Part shown: positions 44,557 to 53,739 of the stretch, one piece after another
Layout of the letters: the number at the start of each line of letters is the position of its first letter
Position numbering within the stretch: position 1 is the stretch's first letter
From: a virus
Length of the DNA stretch: 58,803 bases
Strand: one strand, 5' to 3'
IMG/VR virus record: IMGVR_UViG_3300042906_001392
Coordinates: 1 to 58,803 of that record
Program-made: the position numbers and the translations under genes
Notes under the pieces: generated by a model
Database searches by the model: none
What the model was told of the DNA's origin: nothing
The model's input: only the letters and a program-made list of their open reading frames with translations

Positions 44557-44743
44557 TGTTCCCACTTTTCATTGAGCCTCTACCCTTTTTTGAGGGCTTC
44601 ATGACTTTTGACTTTGATTTTCCATACTGAGATTCTAGCCATTCGTCGAAGTCTTCTACTTCTCCGGGCTTAGAAATAACGTATTTTTCGTATTGCTTTA
44701 TTAAGCCAATAAGCTCATCGTCTTCTTCATCAAATCGTGGCAT
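44543..44743 (-). CDS. Small charged protein
   Basis: 66 residues (MPRFDEEDDELIGLIKQYEK... KSKSKVMKPSKKGRG), acidic N-half and basic C-half. Start chosen at 44743 next to the upstream stop; a longer frame overlaps the DUF5872-like gene and is rejected. Confidence 0.55.
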   Translation of the reverse strand: MPRFDEEDDELIGLIKQYEKYVISKPGEVEDFDEWLESQYGKSKSKVMKPSKKGRGSMKSGNIDYP

Positions 44744-44745
44744 TT

Positions 44746-45255
44746 CTATCTGGACCTTCGCGCTCTTCTTCCAGCTTTTGCCGCTCTCATCGTATTTGGA
44801 ACGAATTGTTTTCCTTTTTTGCTTCCGGCAATCTTTTTCCTGTTTGTTGCATTTTTTTGTGCTGGTGTTAGTTTTTCCCATGCCGCTGCAGGAAGATATC
44901 TACGCATTCCGTCTGGTCGGTTTGCTGGCTTACCATCGCTGGTAGTCCATTTTTCTTTCGTCCACTTCTTTAGAGACCTCTGAGTCTTGCTTAATCCGCC
45001 GCGATAACCGCCACCAGCTTTTCTGTACTGCACAGCAAGCAATTGAGCTTTTCTGGCAGACCACTGGCCAGGTTTGCCGCCATCAGAGCCGGCAAGAATG
45101 CGAGATTTAATTCTTTCTCGTAGCTCCGGTTTTGTGTATGAGTTTTTTGCTGATTTTTCCATTAACTCGGAATCAACACCAGCTAAAAATTCGCCAACAG
45201 CCTGCTCAACCCACTCCGGGCCGTAATCTTCTGATTTATCTTGTCTGCTGGCCAT
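44746..45255 (-). CDS. DUF5872-like basic protein
   Basis: 169 residues. LAGSDGGKPGQWSARKAQLL, then YRKAGGGYRGGL, ANRPDGMRRYLPAAAWEKL and GKQFVPNT match the DUF5872 domain pattern found in viruses and plasmids, with a very basic C-terminus. Likely nucleic-acid-associated. Confidence 0.75.
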   Translation of the reverse strand: MASRQDKSEDYGPEWVEQAVGEFLAGVDSELMEKSAKNSYTKPELRERIKSRILAGSDGGKPGQWSARKAQLLAVQYRKAGGGYRGGLSKTQRSLKKWTKEKWTTSDGKPANRPDGMRRYLPAAAWEKLTPAQKNATNRKKIAGSKKGKQFVPNTMRAAKAGRRARRSR

Positions 45256-45309
45256 TTGTTTCTCCGCTTAAAATAATACGCGATATAGAAGCGGATTCGT
45301 GTTAAGTGT

Positions 45310-45609
45310 TTATTGCAGTCTTTGACCGCATTTTAAGCAGGTAACAGACCATGGGTAGCGCCTGACCGAAGGGTGCTCACATTCAAGTAGCGTCTTTGCC
45401 TTCGCATTTAGCACGTCTCGTATCCACGCCGACATGGTTTTACCATCGACGGCCGCAGCCTGCCTCCAGCGCTCCCTGACCTCGTCCGTGGTTCTGATTA
45501 GGACCGATGTGTTGGTTGGTCCTTCGTCTTCTTTTTCTAGTGGTCTTACCGACAAATCTGTCGAATCAGCGACGGCCTTCATTGCAGCTTCAAGGTTGCT
45601 GTCACTCAT
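45310..45609 (-). CDS. Ribbon-helix-helix-like protein
   Basis: 99 residues. VLIRTTDEVRERWRQAAAVDGKTMSAWIRDVL looks like an RHH DNA-binding unit; the tail has CEH and CLKCGQRL suited to zinc. A repressor-like or partitioning role is possible. Confidence 0.6.
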   Translation of the reverse strand: MSDSNLEAAMKAVADSTDLSVRPLEKEDEGPTNTSVLIRTTDEVRERWRQAAAVDGKTMSAWIRDVLNAKAKTLLECEHPSVRRYPWSVTCLKCGQRLQ

Positions 45610-46243
45610 CTGTTTCCTCTTCGTTTGGTTCTTCTTCTACGGATACTATCTCAGCATCAACGATGTCTGCTTCACCCAACATTTGTCTCACAGCGCTTTC
45701 TGGGAGAACTCCAGACATCCCCATTAGTTGAAGAAGTTGCCTTGCTTCTGATTCTGGGTCAAATGTATTTCCAATTTGCTTGAGCTGTTCAGAGCCAGCA
45801 AGTGTTGCCTTTATCGTTTCGCTCGTCTTATTCCCAACATCCATCTGAACGCTGATGTTGGTTTGGTCCATGCCTAGAAGTTTTGTGCGCCTATCCATGA
45901 TGGAAAGAACCTGCTGTATCGCCTTCAAGTCCGGCTCAACGGCAACTTCTGTTCCATCATCCATCACCTGTCTTCTGTGTTGGGTTAATGGCCAAATTGC
46001 CTGCTGAAGACTGTCCAGTCTTTCAAGTTCAAGCCGAAGAACTTCCGGGTAAGCCATCAAGGTCTCGCGGTTCATTTTCTCTAACTGACGAGAAATTGCT
46101 TTAGACACAGCGCTCGTTGTCATTCCAAAACGTCTTGCTATTTCGGATGTCGAAGTGCCAGCTTGGCGAAGCTTAAATATTCGCATGTCTCTTTCACCAA
46201 GAAACTCACGCGTAGCAATTTTATTGCTTTTGTCTTCGCTCAT
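45602..46243 (-). CDS. HTH protein, possible small terminase subunit
   Basis: 213 residues. N-terminal HTH (FKLRQAGTSTSEIARRFGMTTSAVSKAISRQLEK), then a helical region (LERLDSLQQAIWPLTQ) and LKAIQQVLSIMDRRTKLLGMD, a layout seen in phage small terminase-like proteins. The call is tentative because the large subunit is not in view. Overlaps 45310 by eight bases. Confidence 0.5.
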   Translation of the reverse strand: MSEDKSNKIATREFLGERDMRIFKLRQAGTSTSEIARRFGMTTSAVSKAISRQLEKMNRETLMAYPEVLRLELERLDSLQQAIWPLTQHRRQVMDDGTEVAVEPDLKAIQQVLSIMDRRTKLLGMDQTNISVQMDVGNKTSETIKATLAGSEQLKQIGNTFDPESEARQLLQLMGMSGVLPESAVRQMLGEADIVDAEIVSVEEEPNEEETDE

Positions 46244-46260
46244 TACCCTATCTTAGTGAC

Positions 46261-48087
46261 TTATTTGTCAACTTTCATGAACTCAATCACTTCGAACGGG
46301 AATACCTTGCCTCGTTTGATTTTCAAAGGCCACTGACGTTGGTCGCGAGCTCCTCTGAAGTGCCGAACGTCGTAAACGTATGGCTCGTTGGCTGTCGGGT
46401 CCGGTTGAAGAGAAATACCAAACTCCGGCCAGCGCGACCAAACAGCAGAACCAAAAGGACGCAATTCTCTTGTATTAAGAGTTGTTCCAAGTGGTGCGTG
46501 GTGCTCGAGCCAAAGAGCGCATCCATAAACTGTTCTAATTGTGTCTAGGTACTTGGCAACCTCAACAGCAATGGCCTCTGAGGTTCGTCCGCCTGGGTCG
46601 ACGAATGCCTTATACAAAGGACCCATCACCAAAATGTCTGGCTTGACTCGCTCAATCGCTTCTTCAAGAATCAATCTGTCTTCTGGCTTCAATAGGTCCA
46701 TTCCAGACGGTTTGGTTAAAACCTCTCCATAAACCCTGGCGACATGTCCGCGACGCATTGCTTGCGTAAGGATTGCAGAAGATGCTCTTCGAATAATTCG
46801 CTCAGGGTTTTCAAGGTCAACGGTCAAAGTTACGACGGGCTTCATCTGCCCGTACGTGAAAGGGTGAATACCAGCAGCAGCACAAAGCGCAACTTGCCGC
46901 GCGAGCATAGTCTTGCCAACGCCTTCGGCAGCAACAACGATTACTCTTTCGCCACGTTCAAGAAGACCAGGAATAACCCAGTCGTAAGATTCATCAACCT
47001 GCTCCGCAATAAAGTCGTTCCATTGAACCAGTCTGCCTGGGTCCGTGATTTGCTTCGATGTAGTTGCAGAAAGAATCATCGACATTTTTGAAACCATTTG
47101 ACCAGGACTTAAGTCCTCCCTACCAAATAGTTCTTGAATCTTTACGAGCGCCGAATCAAAAACAGATTCTTTCTTTTCTTCGATTGGCTCGCTATCTTCT
47201 TGAAATTCATTTTCGACATTTTCAACATGCTCTGATTCATTTTCTTCAGATGGCGAAAATGCGACAAGTGTCTCAAATGTCCCACCTGAAGATAGGTGGT
47301 CAGTAATGTCTTTTACATCTGGGCAAACCCATGCCTGCGCATCGCACCCTGCATCTGTTAAGACTTTCAGCAGTTTTGAAGCATGCTCTCTTCCAGGGGC
47401 ATCGTTATCTGCGACGATGTCTACAACTGCGCCTTTAAGCGCTTCTGTGTGGATGTCGAGCCAGTGTCCAGCTCCACCGGGCATTGTTGTTGCAACATAC
47501 CCCAACGCAATAAGTGTGTCTGCGTCTTTCTCTCCCTCAACTACCCAAATTGGCGTTCCAGAATCTTTTGCAGCAAGAACAGCTGGAAGATTGTAGAGAA
47601 TTTTTGGAACTTCTGAAAGCGAATATGACCATCCGCCATTCTCAACCGGTTTTCTCTGTCGAAAAGTCTTAACACCATCCTGATTTGTATATCGAACTTT
47701 TTGAAACAGCAATTCACCAGATTCGTCGATGTAGTCATAAGAGCAAACAAATTTAAGCTCCTCTTTAATGATGGGCTTTGGCGCCTGCGTTGACGTTTGT
47801 TGTTTTTCTTTTTTAACAATTGGCTTTTCGTAAATTGTGCTCGTGCCGTTTTGGGGCATTATGTCGGAAATCGCTAAACCAACCGAAGCACATATCTCTG
47901 CGACATCGCACCCATTGCCTCTATGGCAATGAACCAAAACGCGACCATCTGTTCCCTCACTTACAGAAAGAGATGGGTTGTTATCGTCATTCCTGCAAGG
48001 GCAGCGTGCCATAAAGTTCCCGCCACTTTGCCTGACCCCATCAAGTCTGTCAAGGAAGTTCTGGACGATTGGTCCGGGCGTTGTCAC
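46261..48087 (-). CDS. Primase-helicase (zinc-binding, TOPRIM and RecA-like domains)
   Basis: 608 residues. N-terminal zinc-binding CPC...VHCHRGNGC (about 29-60), TOPRIM with WVVEGEKDADTL and VADNDAPGREHA (about 180-235), then a RecA-like ATPase with AAEGVGKTML (about 390) and LEHHAPLG. This is the architecture of bifunctional phage primase-helicases. It overlaps the WhiB gene by ATGA. Confidence 0.85.
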   Translation of the reverse strand: MTTPGPIVQNFLDRLDGVRQSGGNFMARCPCRNDDNNPSLSVSEGTDGRVLVHCHRGNGCDVAEICASVGLAISDIMPQNGTSTIYEKPIVKKEKQQTSTQAPKPIIKEELKFVCSYDYIDESGELLFQKVRYTNQDGVKTFRQRKPVENGGWSYSLSEVPKILYNLPAVLAAKDSGTPIWVVEGEKDADTLIALGYVATTMPGGAGHWLDIHTEALKGAVVDIVADNDAPGREHASKLLKVLTDAGCDAQAWVCPDVKDITDHLSSGGTFETLVAFSPSEENESEHVENVENEFQEDSEPIEEKKESVFDSALVKIQELFGREDLSPGQMVSKMSMILSATTSKQITDPGRLVQWNDFIAEQVDESYDWVIPGLLERGERVIVVAAEGVGKTMLARQVALCAAAGIHPFTYGQMKPVVTLTVDLENPERIIRRASSAILTQAMRRGHVARVYGEVLTKPSGMDLLKPEDRLILEEAIERVKPDILVMGPLYKAFVDPGGRTSEAIAVEVAKYLDTIRTVYGCALWLEHHAPLGTTLNTRELRPFGSAVWSRWPEFGISLQPDPTANEPYVYDVRHFRGARDQRQWPLKIKRGKVFPFEVIEFMKVDK

Positions 48088-48476
48088 TGTGCTTCCCGCA
48101 GGGCTTTCTTTATTGCCGCATCCTTAAGGCGATAGTTGCCCTTATATGCAAACCCATTGGCGTTTCGCCTTCCGATTCCAGGAAGGAAAATTCTTGCTTC
48201 TCGAGATAGGAGAATCCCTTTGTCACTTCTCATCATTGCGCGTTCAGCTTCTGTTTTCCCTCCCCAAATACCAATTGGTTCATGACGAAGTGAATACTCA
48301 AGACAGTGCTCCATTGATGGGCATGAGTTGCAAAGCTCAATTGCTTCTTTTGTATCTGCCCTAAATTTAAGCCACTGTTCCCTTGGCAAACCTTTTTCGA
48401 TTACTGGGAACCACTTGTCAACATCGTGTCCTTTGCAGTTTCCCTCTGCTGGCGGCGCATCGTAGTTTGGCAACAA
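48084..48476 (-). CDS. WhiB-family iron-sulfur regulator
   Basis: 130 residues. Cysteines at NCKG (13), ELCNSCPSMEHC (48, 51, 57) and the turn GIWGGKTEAER give the WhiB signature. It starts at TTG after AAGGAG. Upstream of and coupled to the primase-helicase. It differs from the WhiB at 25900 by a longer basic C-terminus. Confidence 0.85.
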   Translation of the reverse strand: MLPNYDAPPAEGNCKGHDVDKWFPVIEKGLPREQWLKFRADTKEAIELCNSCPSMEHCLEYSLRHEPIGIWGGKTEAERAMMRSDKGILLSREARIFLPGIGRRNANGFAYKGNYRLKDAAIKKALREAQ

Positions 48477-48485
48477 TTCAACTCC

Positions 48486-48908
48486 TTACGTCGGATTAGG
48501 TTTGGTTATCCTAGCGACGTCGGATGAAGAAAGAAATACCAGAGCGTGTTTTACTACAAGATTTCCGGAGATGTCTGTTGCGACAATATCTATTGCTTCT
48601 AATGGTATTTTAAACTTTGAAGCAATTGCAGCTTTCATTTTGCTTATATCAATTTCTTCTTCAACAAATTTTACATTGTCATCAATGTCTGTTGGAATGG
48701 CTCCGGCGGTAAGAGCTTTCATTTCGCCATCTTTTTCCACAGCACGAAGACACCATGCACAAGCTAATTTTGGCGTCGAAGCAGCGCGCGCACGTGTTTC
48801 AGTGTGCCCACAAGAAAGCAAGTGTCGGTATTCGACTTTTCCCCAAGCACCCTCACGGGTAATTTGAACCACATCTTGGCGTGGCGCTTTGCGATGTTCA
48901 GTTGTCAC
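48486..48908 (-). CDS. Conserved phage protein with zinc motif
   Basis: 140 residues, GTG start. LSCGHTETRARAASTPKLAC plus AWCLRAVEKDGEMKAL gives a C...H...CxxC set typical of a phage protein family of unknown role. A perfect palindrome CCACCATTATGGTGG lies upstream at 48911-48925. Confidence 0.6.
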   Translation of the reverse strand: MTTEHRKAPRQDVVQITREGAWGKVEYRHLLSCGHTETRARAASTPKLACAWCLRAVEKDGEMKALTAGAIPTDIDDNVKFVEEEIDISKMKAAIASKFKIPLEAIDIVATDISGNLVVKHALVFLSSSDVARITKPNPT

Positions 48909-48910
48909 AG

Positions 48911-48925
48911 CCCACCATTATGGTG
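48911..48925. promoter_or_regulatory. Palindrome CCACCATTATGGTGG
   Basis: 15-base perfect palindrome in the gap after the KA-rich gene and before the GTG of the gene at 48908. Possible operator. Confidence 0.45.
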
Positions 48926-48935
48926 GAAGAGGAAG

Positions 48936-49199
48936 TTATTTTGCGATACCCTTAAACAACTTTCGCAACCACTTCTTCAAGCCGCGAGCATCAACTGATA
49001 CTTGCGCTGGAATGCTGTCGATAAGTTGTTCAATTTTGTCTGCATGCTCAGCCACTTGCTTTGCTGCTACTGCTTCTACGAAGTCTTCTGCTTTTGCAAA
49101 AGTGCTTTTTGGAGCAGCCTTCTTTGCAGGAGCCTTCTTTGCGGCAGCCTTCTTTGCAGGGGCCTTTTTTGCTGTTGTCTTTTTCTTTGATGTTGCCAT
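48936..49199 (-). CDS. Lysine/alanine-rich histone-tail-like protein
   Basis: 87 residues. MATSKKKTTAKKAPAKKAAA followed by similar KA repeats (H1/HU-tail-like), then a helical domain ending in basic KKWLRKLFKGIAK. Likely DNA-binding or compacting. AAGGTC precedes ATG at 49199. Confidence 0.65.
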   Translation of the reverse strand: MATSKKKTTAKKAPAKKAAAKKAPAKKAAPKSTFAKAEDFVEAVAAKQVAEHADKIEQLIDSIPAQVSVDARGLKKWLRKLFKGIAK

Positions 49200-49280
49200 G
49201 ACCTTGACTTTATCAAACCATTTACCACCGTGGCGGAACCACCTCCCCTGTAGAAGCGCGGTCCGACCTAGGCTGTTGCC

Positions 49281-49928
49281 GTGGAAGGCTCTTATGACAA
49301 TGATTATAGTAAAATAGCTCTTGCTATAACTGCCGCCCAACTAGCAAAGTCGACCAGCGTAAAAGAATTCGGAATCGGCGAAGACCTGGCTATCAATTTT
49401 TTTGGCTGGGATGAAGAGCGACTAGCCATTGTCTGCCAGATAAGGCAGGATTTGATGAAGATTGACCCAGAAGAGCGTTTAGCACGCTGTACGGAGCTCT
49501 GTGCGGTTCTCAGGCGATACTGGGGGGTGTCTTCGATAACAATGGTGGCCGAGGGTTACTGTTCTGCAGATATGGCCGAGACAGAGGGTTTATCGCTAGC
49601 AGATGCATTTCTGGACGCATCAAAACCAGTGAAAGAGTGCATTACGGTAACAAACGTCACTTTAGACCAGAAGGCCGTAGAGGATGGCGGTTTTGTGACT
49701 ACAATTCTTGCCGTTCCTTATGCATACGAGCTGGGACGGACACTGAAGTGGTTTGACACCCTCATCTACACCAATGGTGGAGGCAAGAATTTTAGGAATT
49801 CAAAGTATCCACAGTCAATGAGGCGAGCCTTGAAAAACAAGGTTGTTGACGACCTCCCGGACGAGGCATACGAGGAGCTGGTAAGCCTGATTAATTCAAA
49901 TGGATTTCATATACAAGAATTTTATTAA
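49281..49928 (+). CDS. Hypothetical protein
   Basis: 215 residues (KIALAITAAQLAKSTSVKEFGIGEDLAINFFGW... ITVTNVTLDQKAV), no family recognised. GTG start with TAGGCT six bases before, possibly leaderless. Divergent from the KA-rich gene. Confidence 0.6.
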   Translation: MEGSYDNDYSKIALAITAAQLAKSTSVKEFGIGEDLAINFFGWDEERLAIVCQIRQDLMKIDPEERLARCTELCAVLRRYWGVSSITMVAEGYCSADMAETEGLSLADAFLDASKPVKECITVTNVTLDQKAVEDGGFVTTILAVPYAYELGRTLKWFDTLIYTNGGGKNFRNSKYPQSMRRALKNKVVDDLPDEAYEELVSLINSNGFHIQEFY

Positions 49929-49943
49929 AGTATAATAATTCAA

Positions 49944-50282
49944 ATGCCATTTTATGACAACTCATACGACGACTTGTATGGTCGTTCGCGCAATCTATTC
50001 GACAACGTCACAATTCTGCCAGCTGATAGGACTCCGTGCCTCGTGTGTGGGCATCCAACTGGGGACTGTGCTGGGGATAACTCATCCCATACGAGGATAG
50101 CTGGGTTCGGAATGATTGAATCACTTAAAGTTGTTCAAACTTTTTTGGTAGAAGAAGACATACACGAAGAGAGACAAATAACACCTTCGATAAAAACAAA
50201 AGTTCTGTTGCACAAGAAGGGTAAACAGATACCATATGCCGAAGCCGAGCGACTTGGGTTAATAAAAAAATGGACAAACTAA
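49944..50282 (+). CDS. Hypothetical protein with CxxC
   Basis: 112 residues. CLVCGHPTGDC may bind zinc, the remainder unknown. A perfect TATAAT ends seven bases before the ATG, so a leaderless start is likely. Confidence 0.65.
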   Translation: MPFYDNSYDDLYGRSRNLFDNVTILPADRTPCLVCGHPTGDCAGDNSSHTRIAGFGMIESLKVVQTFLVEEDIHEERQITPSIKTKVLLHKKGKQIPYAEAERLGLIKKWTN

Positions 50283-50374
50283 GAGCAAAGTTACTACGAC
50301 TTTAGACCCTTTCAGTATTCTCGGCTAAGTTAAAATCGATACCTACTCAAATCACTATCACAACAGGACAAATC

Positions 50375-52300
50375 ATGACTTCGCTTGACCAATCATTCGT
50401 GGATTCGTATTCTCTAAAACAAGCTCCTTGGGGCTTCAACGGTATGGGGGAAATTGTATTTCTTCGTACTTACAGCCGCAAGAAAGAAGATGGAAACAAC
50501 GAAACTTGGCCAGAAACCCTTCAGCGCGTAATCAATGGAGCAATGGAAGTTGGAGTTGAGTACACAAAAGAAGAAGCAGAGGCACTGTTTGACCACTGCT
50601 TTAATCTTCGTTGCTCATTCTCTGGTCGTTCGCTTTGGCAGCTTGGAACGCCTCTTGTTCAGAAGTTCAATGCAACATCACTTAACAACTGCTACTTCAC
50701 CAACATCGAAAAGATTGAAGACTTTGAATTGTTGTTCGAATACTTGATGCTTGGTGGTGGCGTTGGCTTCTCCGTTGAGCGCTCAAAGATTCACGACTTG
50801 CCAAAGGTTAAAGCAGGAGTCACAATCACGCACGAACGTTCCAACGATGCAGACATCATTGTCCCTGACTCACGTCAAGGTTGGAAGCGTCTCTTGCATG
50901 CAGTGTTGAAGTCATATTTCGACACGGGTAAGTCTTTCTCATACTCAACAGTTCTTATCCGTGAATACGGTGCGCCATTGAAGACATTTGGTGGCACTGC
51001 ATCTGGCCCAGGAGCACTGATTGATGGTATTGCCGACATTTGCAAAGTGATGCAGAATCGTGAGGGCAAGAAGCTCCGTTCAATTGATGTCCTAGACATC
51101 TGTAACATCATTGGCCGCATTGTGGTTTCAGGCTCATCACGTCGTTCAGCACAGATTGCGATGGGTGACCCGGACGACGTTCTTTTCCTCCGTGCAAAAA
51201 ATTGGGCATCTGGGAATATTCCTGCGTGGAGAGCGAACTCCAACAACTCCATATACGCCGACCACTACGACGAAATCATGTCGGAACTGTGGAAGGGGTA
51301 CGACGGAACCGGCGAGCCTTACGGCTTGTTGAATCGTCGACTTGCTCGTAAGTTCGGAAGACTTGGTGAAGCAAAGCCTGACAACTCAATTGAGGGCTTT
51401 AACCCTTGTGCTGAAATCGCACTTGCTGATGGAGAGTCGTGCAACTTGGCAACAATATTCCTGCCAAACGTTGAGTCCCTTGAGCAATTTAAAGAAATCT
51501 CAAGCTTGCTCTACAAGACACAAAAGCAAATCACTCGCATGGCTTATCCATACGAAAAGACAACAAACATCGTGAGCAAGAATGCACGACTTGGTCAGTC
51601 TGTTACTGGAATCCTCCAGTGTTCAGAGGAACAAGTTTCGTGGTTGTCCCCTGCTTACGAGTATTTGCAGGAATTTGATAAGCAATACTCCGCAGAGCGT
51701 GGATGGCCAGCATCAGTTCGTTTGACGACCGTTCAGCCATCAGGAACGCTTTCATTACTTCCTGGAGTGACTCCTGGAATTCACCCTGCATTTGCTCCTT
51801 TCTATGTGAGACGTGTTCGCTTTGGTTCTTCAGACCCACTCGTTGAGGCTTGTCGCAAGCGTGGATACAAGATTCAGTGGGATATTGGAATCGACGGCAG
51901 AGAAGACCACACTCGCTATGTTGTGGACTTCCCATGCATGTCACCAGAGGGTTCGACACTTGCTGCGGCAATGACTGCTGTGCAACAGCTTGAATGGGTA
52001 AAGAAGATGCAAACTGAATGGGCAGATAACGCCGTGTCGGTTACTGTCTACTACCGCAAGGAAGAGCTTGGAGAAATCCAGGAATGGCTTTCAAAGAACT
52101 ACGACAAGAGCGTTAAGTCAGTTTCGTTCCTGCTCCACGTAGACCACAACTTCTCTCTTCCTCCATATGAAGAAATCACCAAGGAGGAGTACAACAAGAT
52201 GCTCGCCAAGGTTGACTTCTCTGCGCCATTGCAAGATGTAACTTTTATGGGTGATTTGGACCTCGACAATTGCGCAACAGGTGCTTGCCCGATAAAGTAG
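50375..52300 (+). CDS. nrdJ: Adenosylcobalamin-dependent ribonucleotide reductase (class II)
   Basis: 641 residues. SLNNCYFTNIE, LGGGVGFSVE, NPCAEIAL, ESCNLATI and the terminal NCATGACPIK follow the monomeric class II RTPR layout, including the cysteine pair of the C-terminal tail. It converts NTPs to dNTPs using B12 without oxygen. CAGGAC lies before the ATG. The MoxR/VWA pair at 4727-6981 may be relevant if it acts as a CobS/CobT-like chelatase. Confidence 0.9.
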   Translation: MTSLDQSFVDSYSLKQAPWGFNGMGEIVFLRTYSRKKEDGNNETWPETLQRVINGAMEVGVEYTKEEAEALFDHCFNLRCSFSGRSLWQLGTPLVQKFNATSLNNCYFTNIEKIEDFELLFEYLMLGGGVGFSVERSKIHDLPKVKAGVTITHERSNDADIIVPDSRQGWKRLLHAVLKSYFDTGKSFSYSTVLIREYGAPLKTFGGTASGPGALIDGIADICKVMQNREGKKLRSIDVLDICNIIGRIVVSGSSRRSAQIAMGDPDDVLFLRAKNWASGNIPAWRANSNNSIYADHYDEIMSELWKGYDGTGEPYGLLNRRLARKFGRLGEAKPDNSIEGFNPCAEIALADGESCNLATIFLPNVESLEQFKEISSLLYKTQKQITRMAYPYEKTTNIVSKNARLGQSVTGILQCSEEQVSWLSPAYEYLQEFDKQYSAERGWPASVRLTTVQPSGTLSLLPGVTPGIHPAFAPFYVRRVRFGSSDPLVEACRKRGYKIQWDIGIDGREDHTRYVVDFPCMSPEGSTLAAAMTAVQQLEWVKKMQTEWADNAVSVTVYYRKEELGEIQEWLSKNYDKSVKSVSFLLHVDHNFSLPPYEEITKEEYNKMLAKVDFSAPLQDVTFMGDLDLDNCATGACPIK

Positions 52301-52304
52301 AGGC

Positions 52305-52937
52305 ATGGCAGGAAGAAAACCAATACCAGAAGAAGAACGTTTTTGGGAAAAAGTGGACAAGTCTGGACCAAATCCAAATTATCCAGATTGCTGGGAATGG
52401 ACTGCGCATAAGGTAAAAAAATACGGTCATTTTGTATGCAAGCAAGATGGAGTCAATAAAAAACTTGGCGCCCACGTATACAGCTGGCAAAAAGCAAATG
52501 GTAAGCGGGTGCCGAAAGGGCTTGAAGTCTGCCATACCTGCAATAACCCACCATGCGTTCGCCCTGACCACCTAGAGGCCGAGACTCGTTCCCATAATCA
52601 GCGTTATTCTGTTACGAACGGCAACAACACGCAGAGAAAAAAAACACACTGCCCATATGGACATCCATACGATGAAGCGAACACAATCAAAAAAATAAGC
52701 AAACATACCGGTCTTGATACACGAGATTGCAGGACTTGTCAAAAGAGATGGAAGAAAGAACGCGTTGCACGCAGACAGAAGGAAAAGGGAATAGAACCCA
52801 AAAAACCAAATCACTGCAGAAAGGGTCACGACTTCAGCGTTTACGGGGAGAAGTGGTACGTAAAAAAAAGCGGACGCCCATACCGAACGTGCGTAGAGTG
52901 TATGCGGATTAGAGAGAGAAAGAGGAGAAATGGCTAA
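52305..52937 (+). CDS. HNH endonuclease with zinc repeats
   Basis: 210 residues. WEKVDKSGP then EVCHTCNNPPCVRPDHLE is an HNH core. Two downstream HC..GH plus C..C units (THCPYGHPYD, DCRTC; NHCRKGHDFS, RTCVEC) bind zinc. A probable free-standing homing endonuclease. Paralog directly follows. Confidence 0.8.
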   Translation: MAGRKPIPEEERFWEKVDKSGPNPNYPDCWEWTAHKVKKYGHFVCKQDGVNKKLGAHVYSWQKANGKRVPKGLEVCHTCNNPPCVRPDHLEAETRSHNQRYSVTNGNNTQRKKTHCPYGHPYDEANTIKKISKHTGLDTRDCRTCQKRWKKERVARRQKEKGIEPKKPNHCRKGHDFSVYGEKWYVKKSGRPYRTCVECMRIRERKRRNG

Positions 52938-53388
52938 GCACATGCCACATATTGAAAGATTTTTCCAGAAAGTTGATAAGTCTGGTAATGAAAAGTTTCC
53001 GGATTGTTGGATTTGGACTGGTGCGCCAACAAGCAGGAATTATGGTTCTTTTTCCTTCTACACCAAGAAGCCCGCGATTGGGGCGCATGTATCAAGCTAT
53101 CTTTTCCACAAGGGCGATGTCCCAAAAGGAATGCTTGTGTGTCATCATTGCGACAACCCACCGTGTGTTAATCCAGAGCATTTATTCCTTGATACAAACT
53201 CCGGGAACATGAGAGACATGATGAAAAAAGGTAGACATGGCTGGACGAACAGGGAGAGAACCCACTGTAGGCGTGGTCATGAATTCGAAGTTTTTGGAGT
53301 GATAAAGCGCACAAAAAAAGATGGGACAAGCTACCGTACATGCAAAGAATGCATAAAAATAAATAGAAAGAACAACAAGAATAAGTAA
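52930..53388 (+). CDS. HNH endonuclease, paralog
   Basis: 152 residues. LVCHHCDNPPCVNPEHLFL is the HNH core and THCRRGHEFE with RTCKEC the single zinc unit. A shorter copy of the previous gene, overlapping it by eight bases. Its end adjoins the tRNA cluster. Confidence 0.75.
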   Translation: MAKHMPHIERFFQKVDKSGNEKFPDCWIWTGAPTSRNYGSFSFYTKKPAIGAHVSSYLFHKGDVPKGMLVCHHCDNPPCVNPEHLFLDTNSGNMRDMMKKGRHGWTNRERTHCRRGHEFEVFGVIKRTKKDGTSYRTCKECIKINRKNNKNK

Positions 53389-53392
53389 ATAT

Positions 53393-53465
53393 GCGTCGGT
53401 GGCCAAATGGATAAGGCAACAGACTTCTAATCTGTAGACTGTAGGTTCGAGTCCTACCCGACGCG
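53393..53465 (+). tRNA. tRNA-Arg (TCT)
   Basis: Acceptor GCGTCGG/CCGACGC, anticodon loop CTTCTAA, T-loop TTCGAGT. Full cloverleaf. No CCA encoded. Confidence 0.85.
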
Positions 53466-53470
53466 CACAG

Positions 53471-53546
53471 TGGCAAGTAGCTCAGTTGGCAGAGCAAGGG
53501 ACTGTTAATCCCTGGGTCGTAGGTTCGAGCCCTACCTTGCCAGCCA
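53471..53546 (+). tRNA. tRNA-Asn (GTT)
   Basis: Acceptor TGGCAAG/CTTGCCA, anticodon loop CTGTTAA, encoded CCA after the discriminator G. Confidence 0.85.
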
Positions 53547-53574
53547 CTATACTGACGATGGCCTCTTGCTAGAG

Positions 53575-53621
53575 GGCGTCATTAATATTTCTGTCGGTGC
53601 GCAGTTAGAGCGTCTAGCAAG
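53575..53621. repeat. Inverted repeat CTTGCTAGA / TCTAGCAAG
   Basis: 9-bp arms in the spacer between tRNA-Asn and tRNA-Ser. Possible processing structure or remains of a tRNA. Confidence 0.4.
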
Positions 53622-53629
53622 CACTATTT

Positions 53630-53719
53630 GGAGCGATGGCAGAGAGGCTTATTGCACCTGTCTTGAAAACAGGAGTCCGTTTGCGCGGACCGGGGGTTCA
53701 AATCCCTCTCGCTCCTCCA
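53630..53719 (+). tRNA. tRNA-Ser (TGA)
   Basis: Acceptor GGAGCGA/TCGCTCC, anticodon loop CTTGAAA, long variable arm (GTCCGTTTGCGCGGAC) and encoded CCA. Confidence 0.85.
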
Positions 53720-53739
53720 CTTATGTTACGCTTTTACGC

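Noticed and set aside
50283-50374. B12 riboswitch before the ribonucleotide reductase
   Set aside because: The leader is under 100 bases and shows no long structured region or B12-box.
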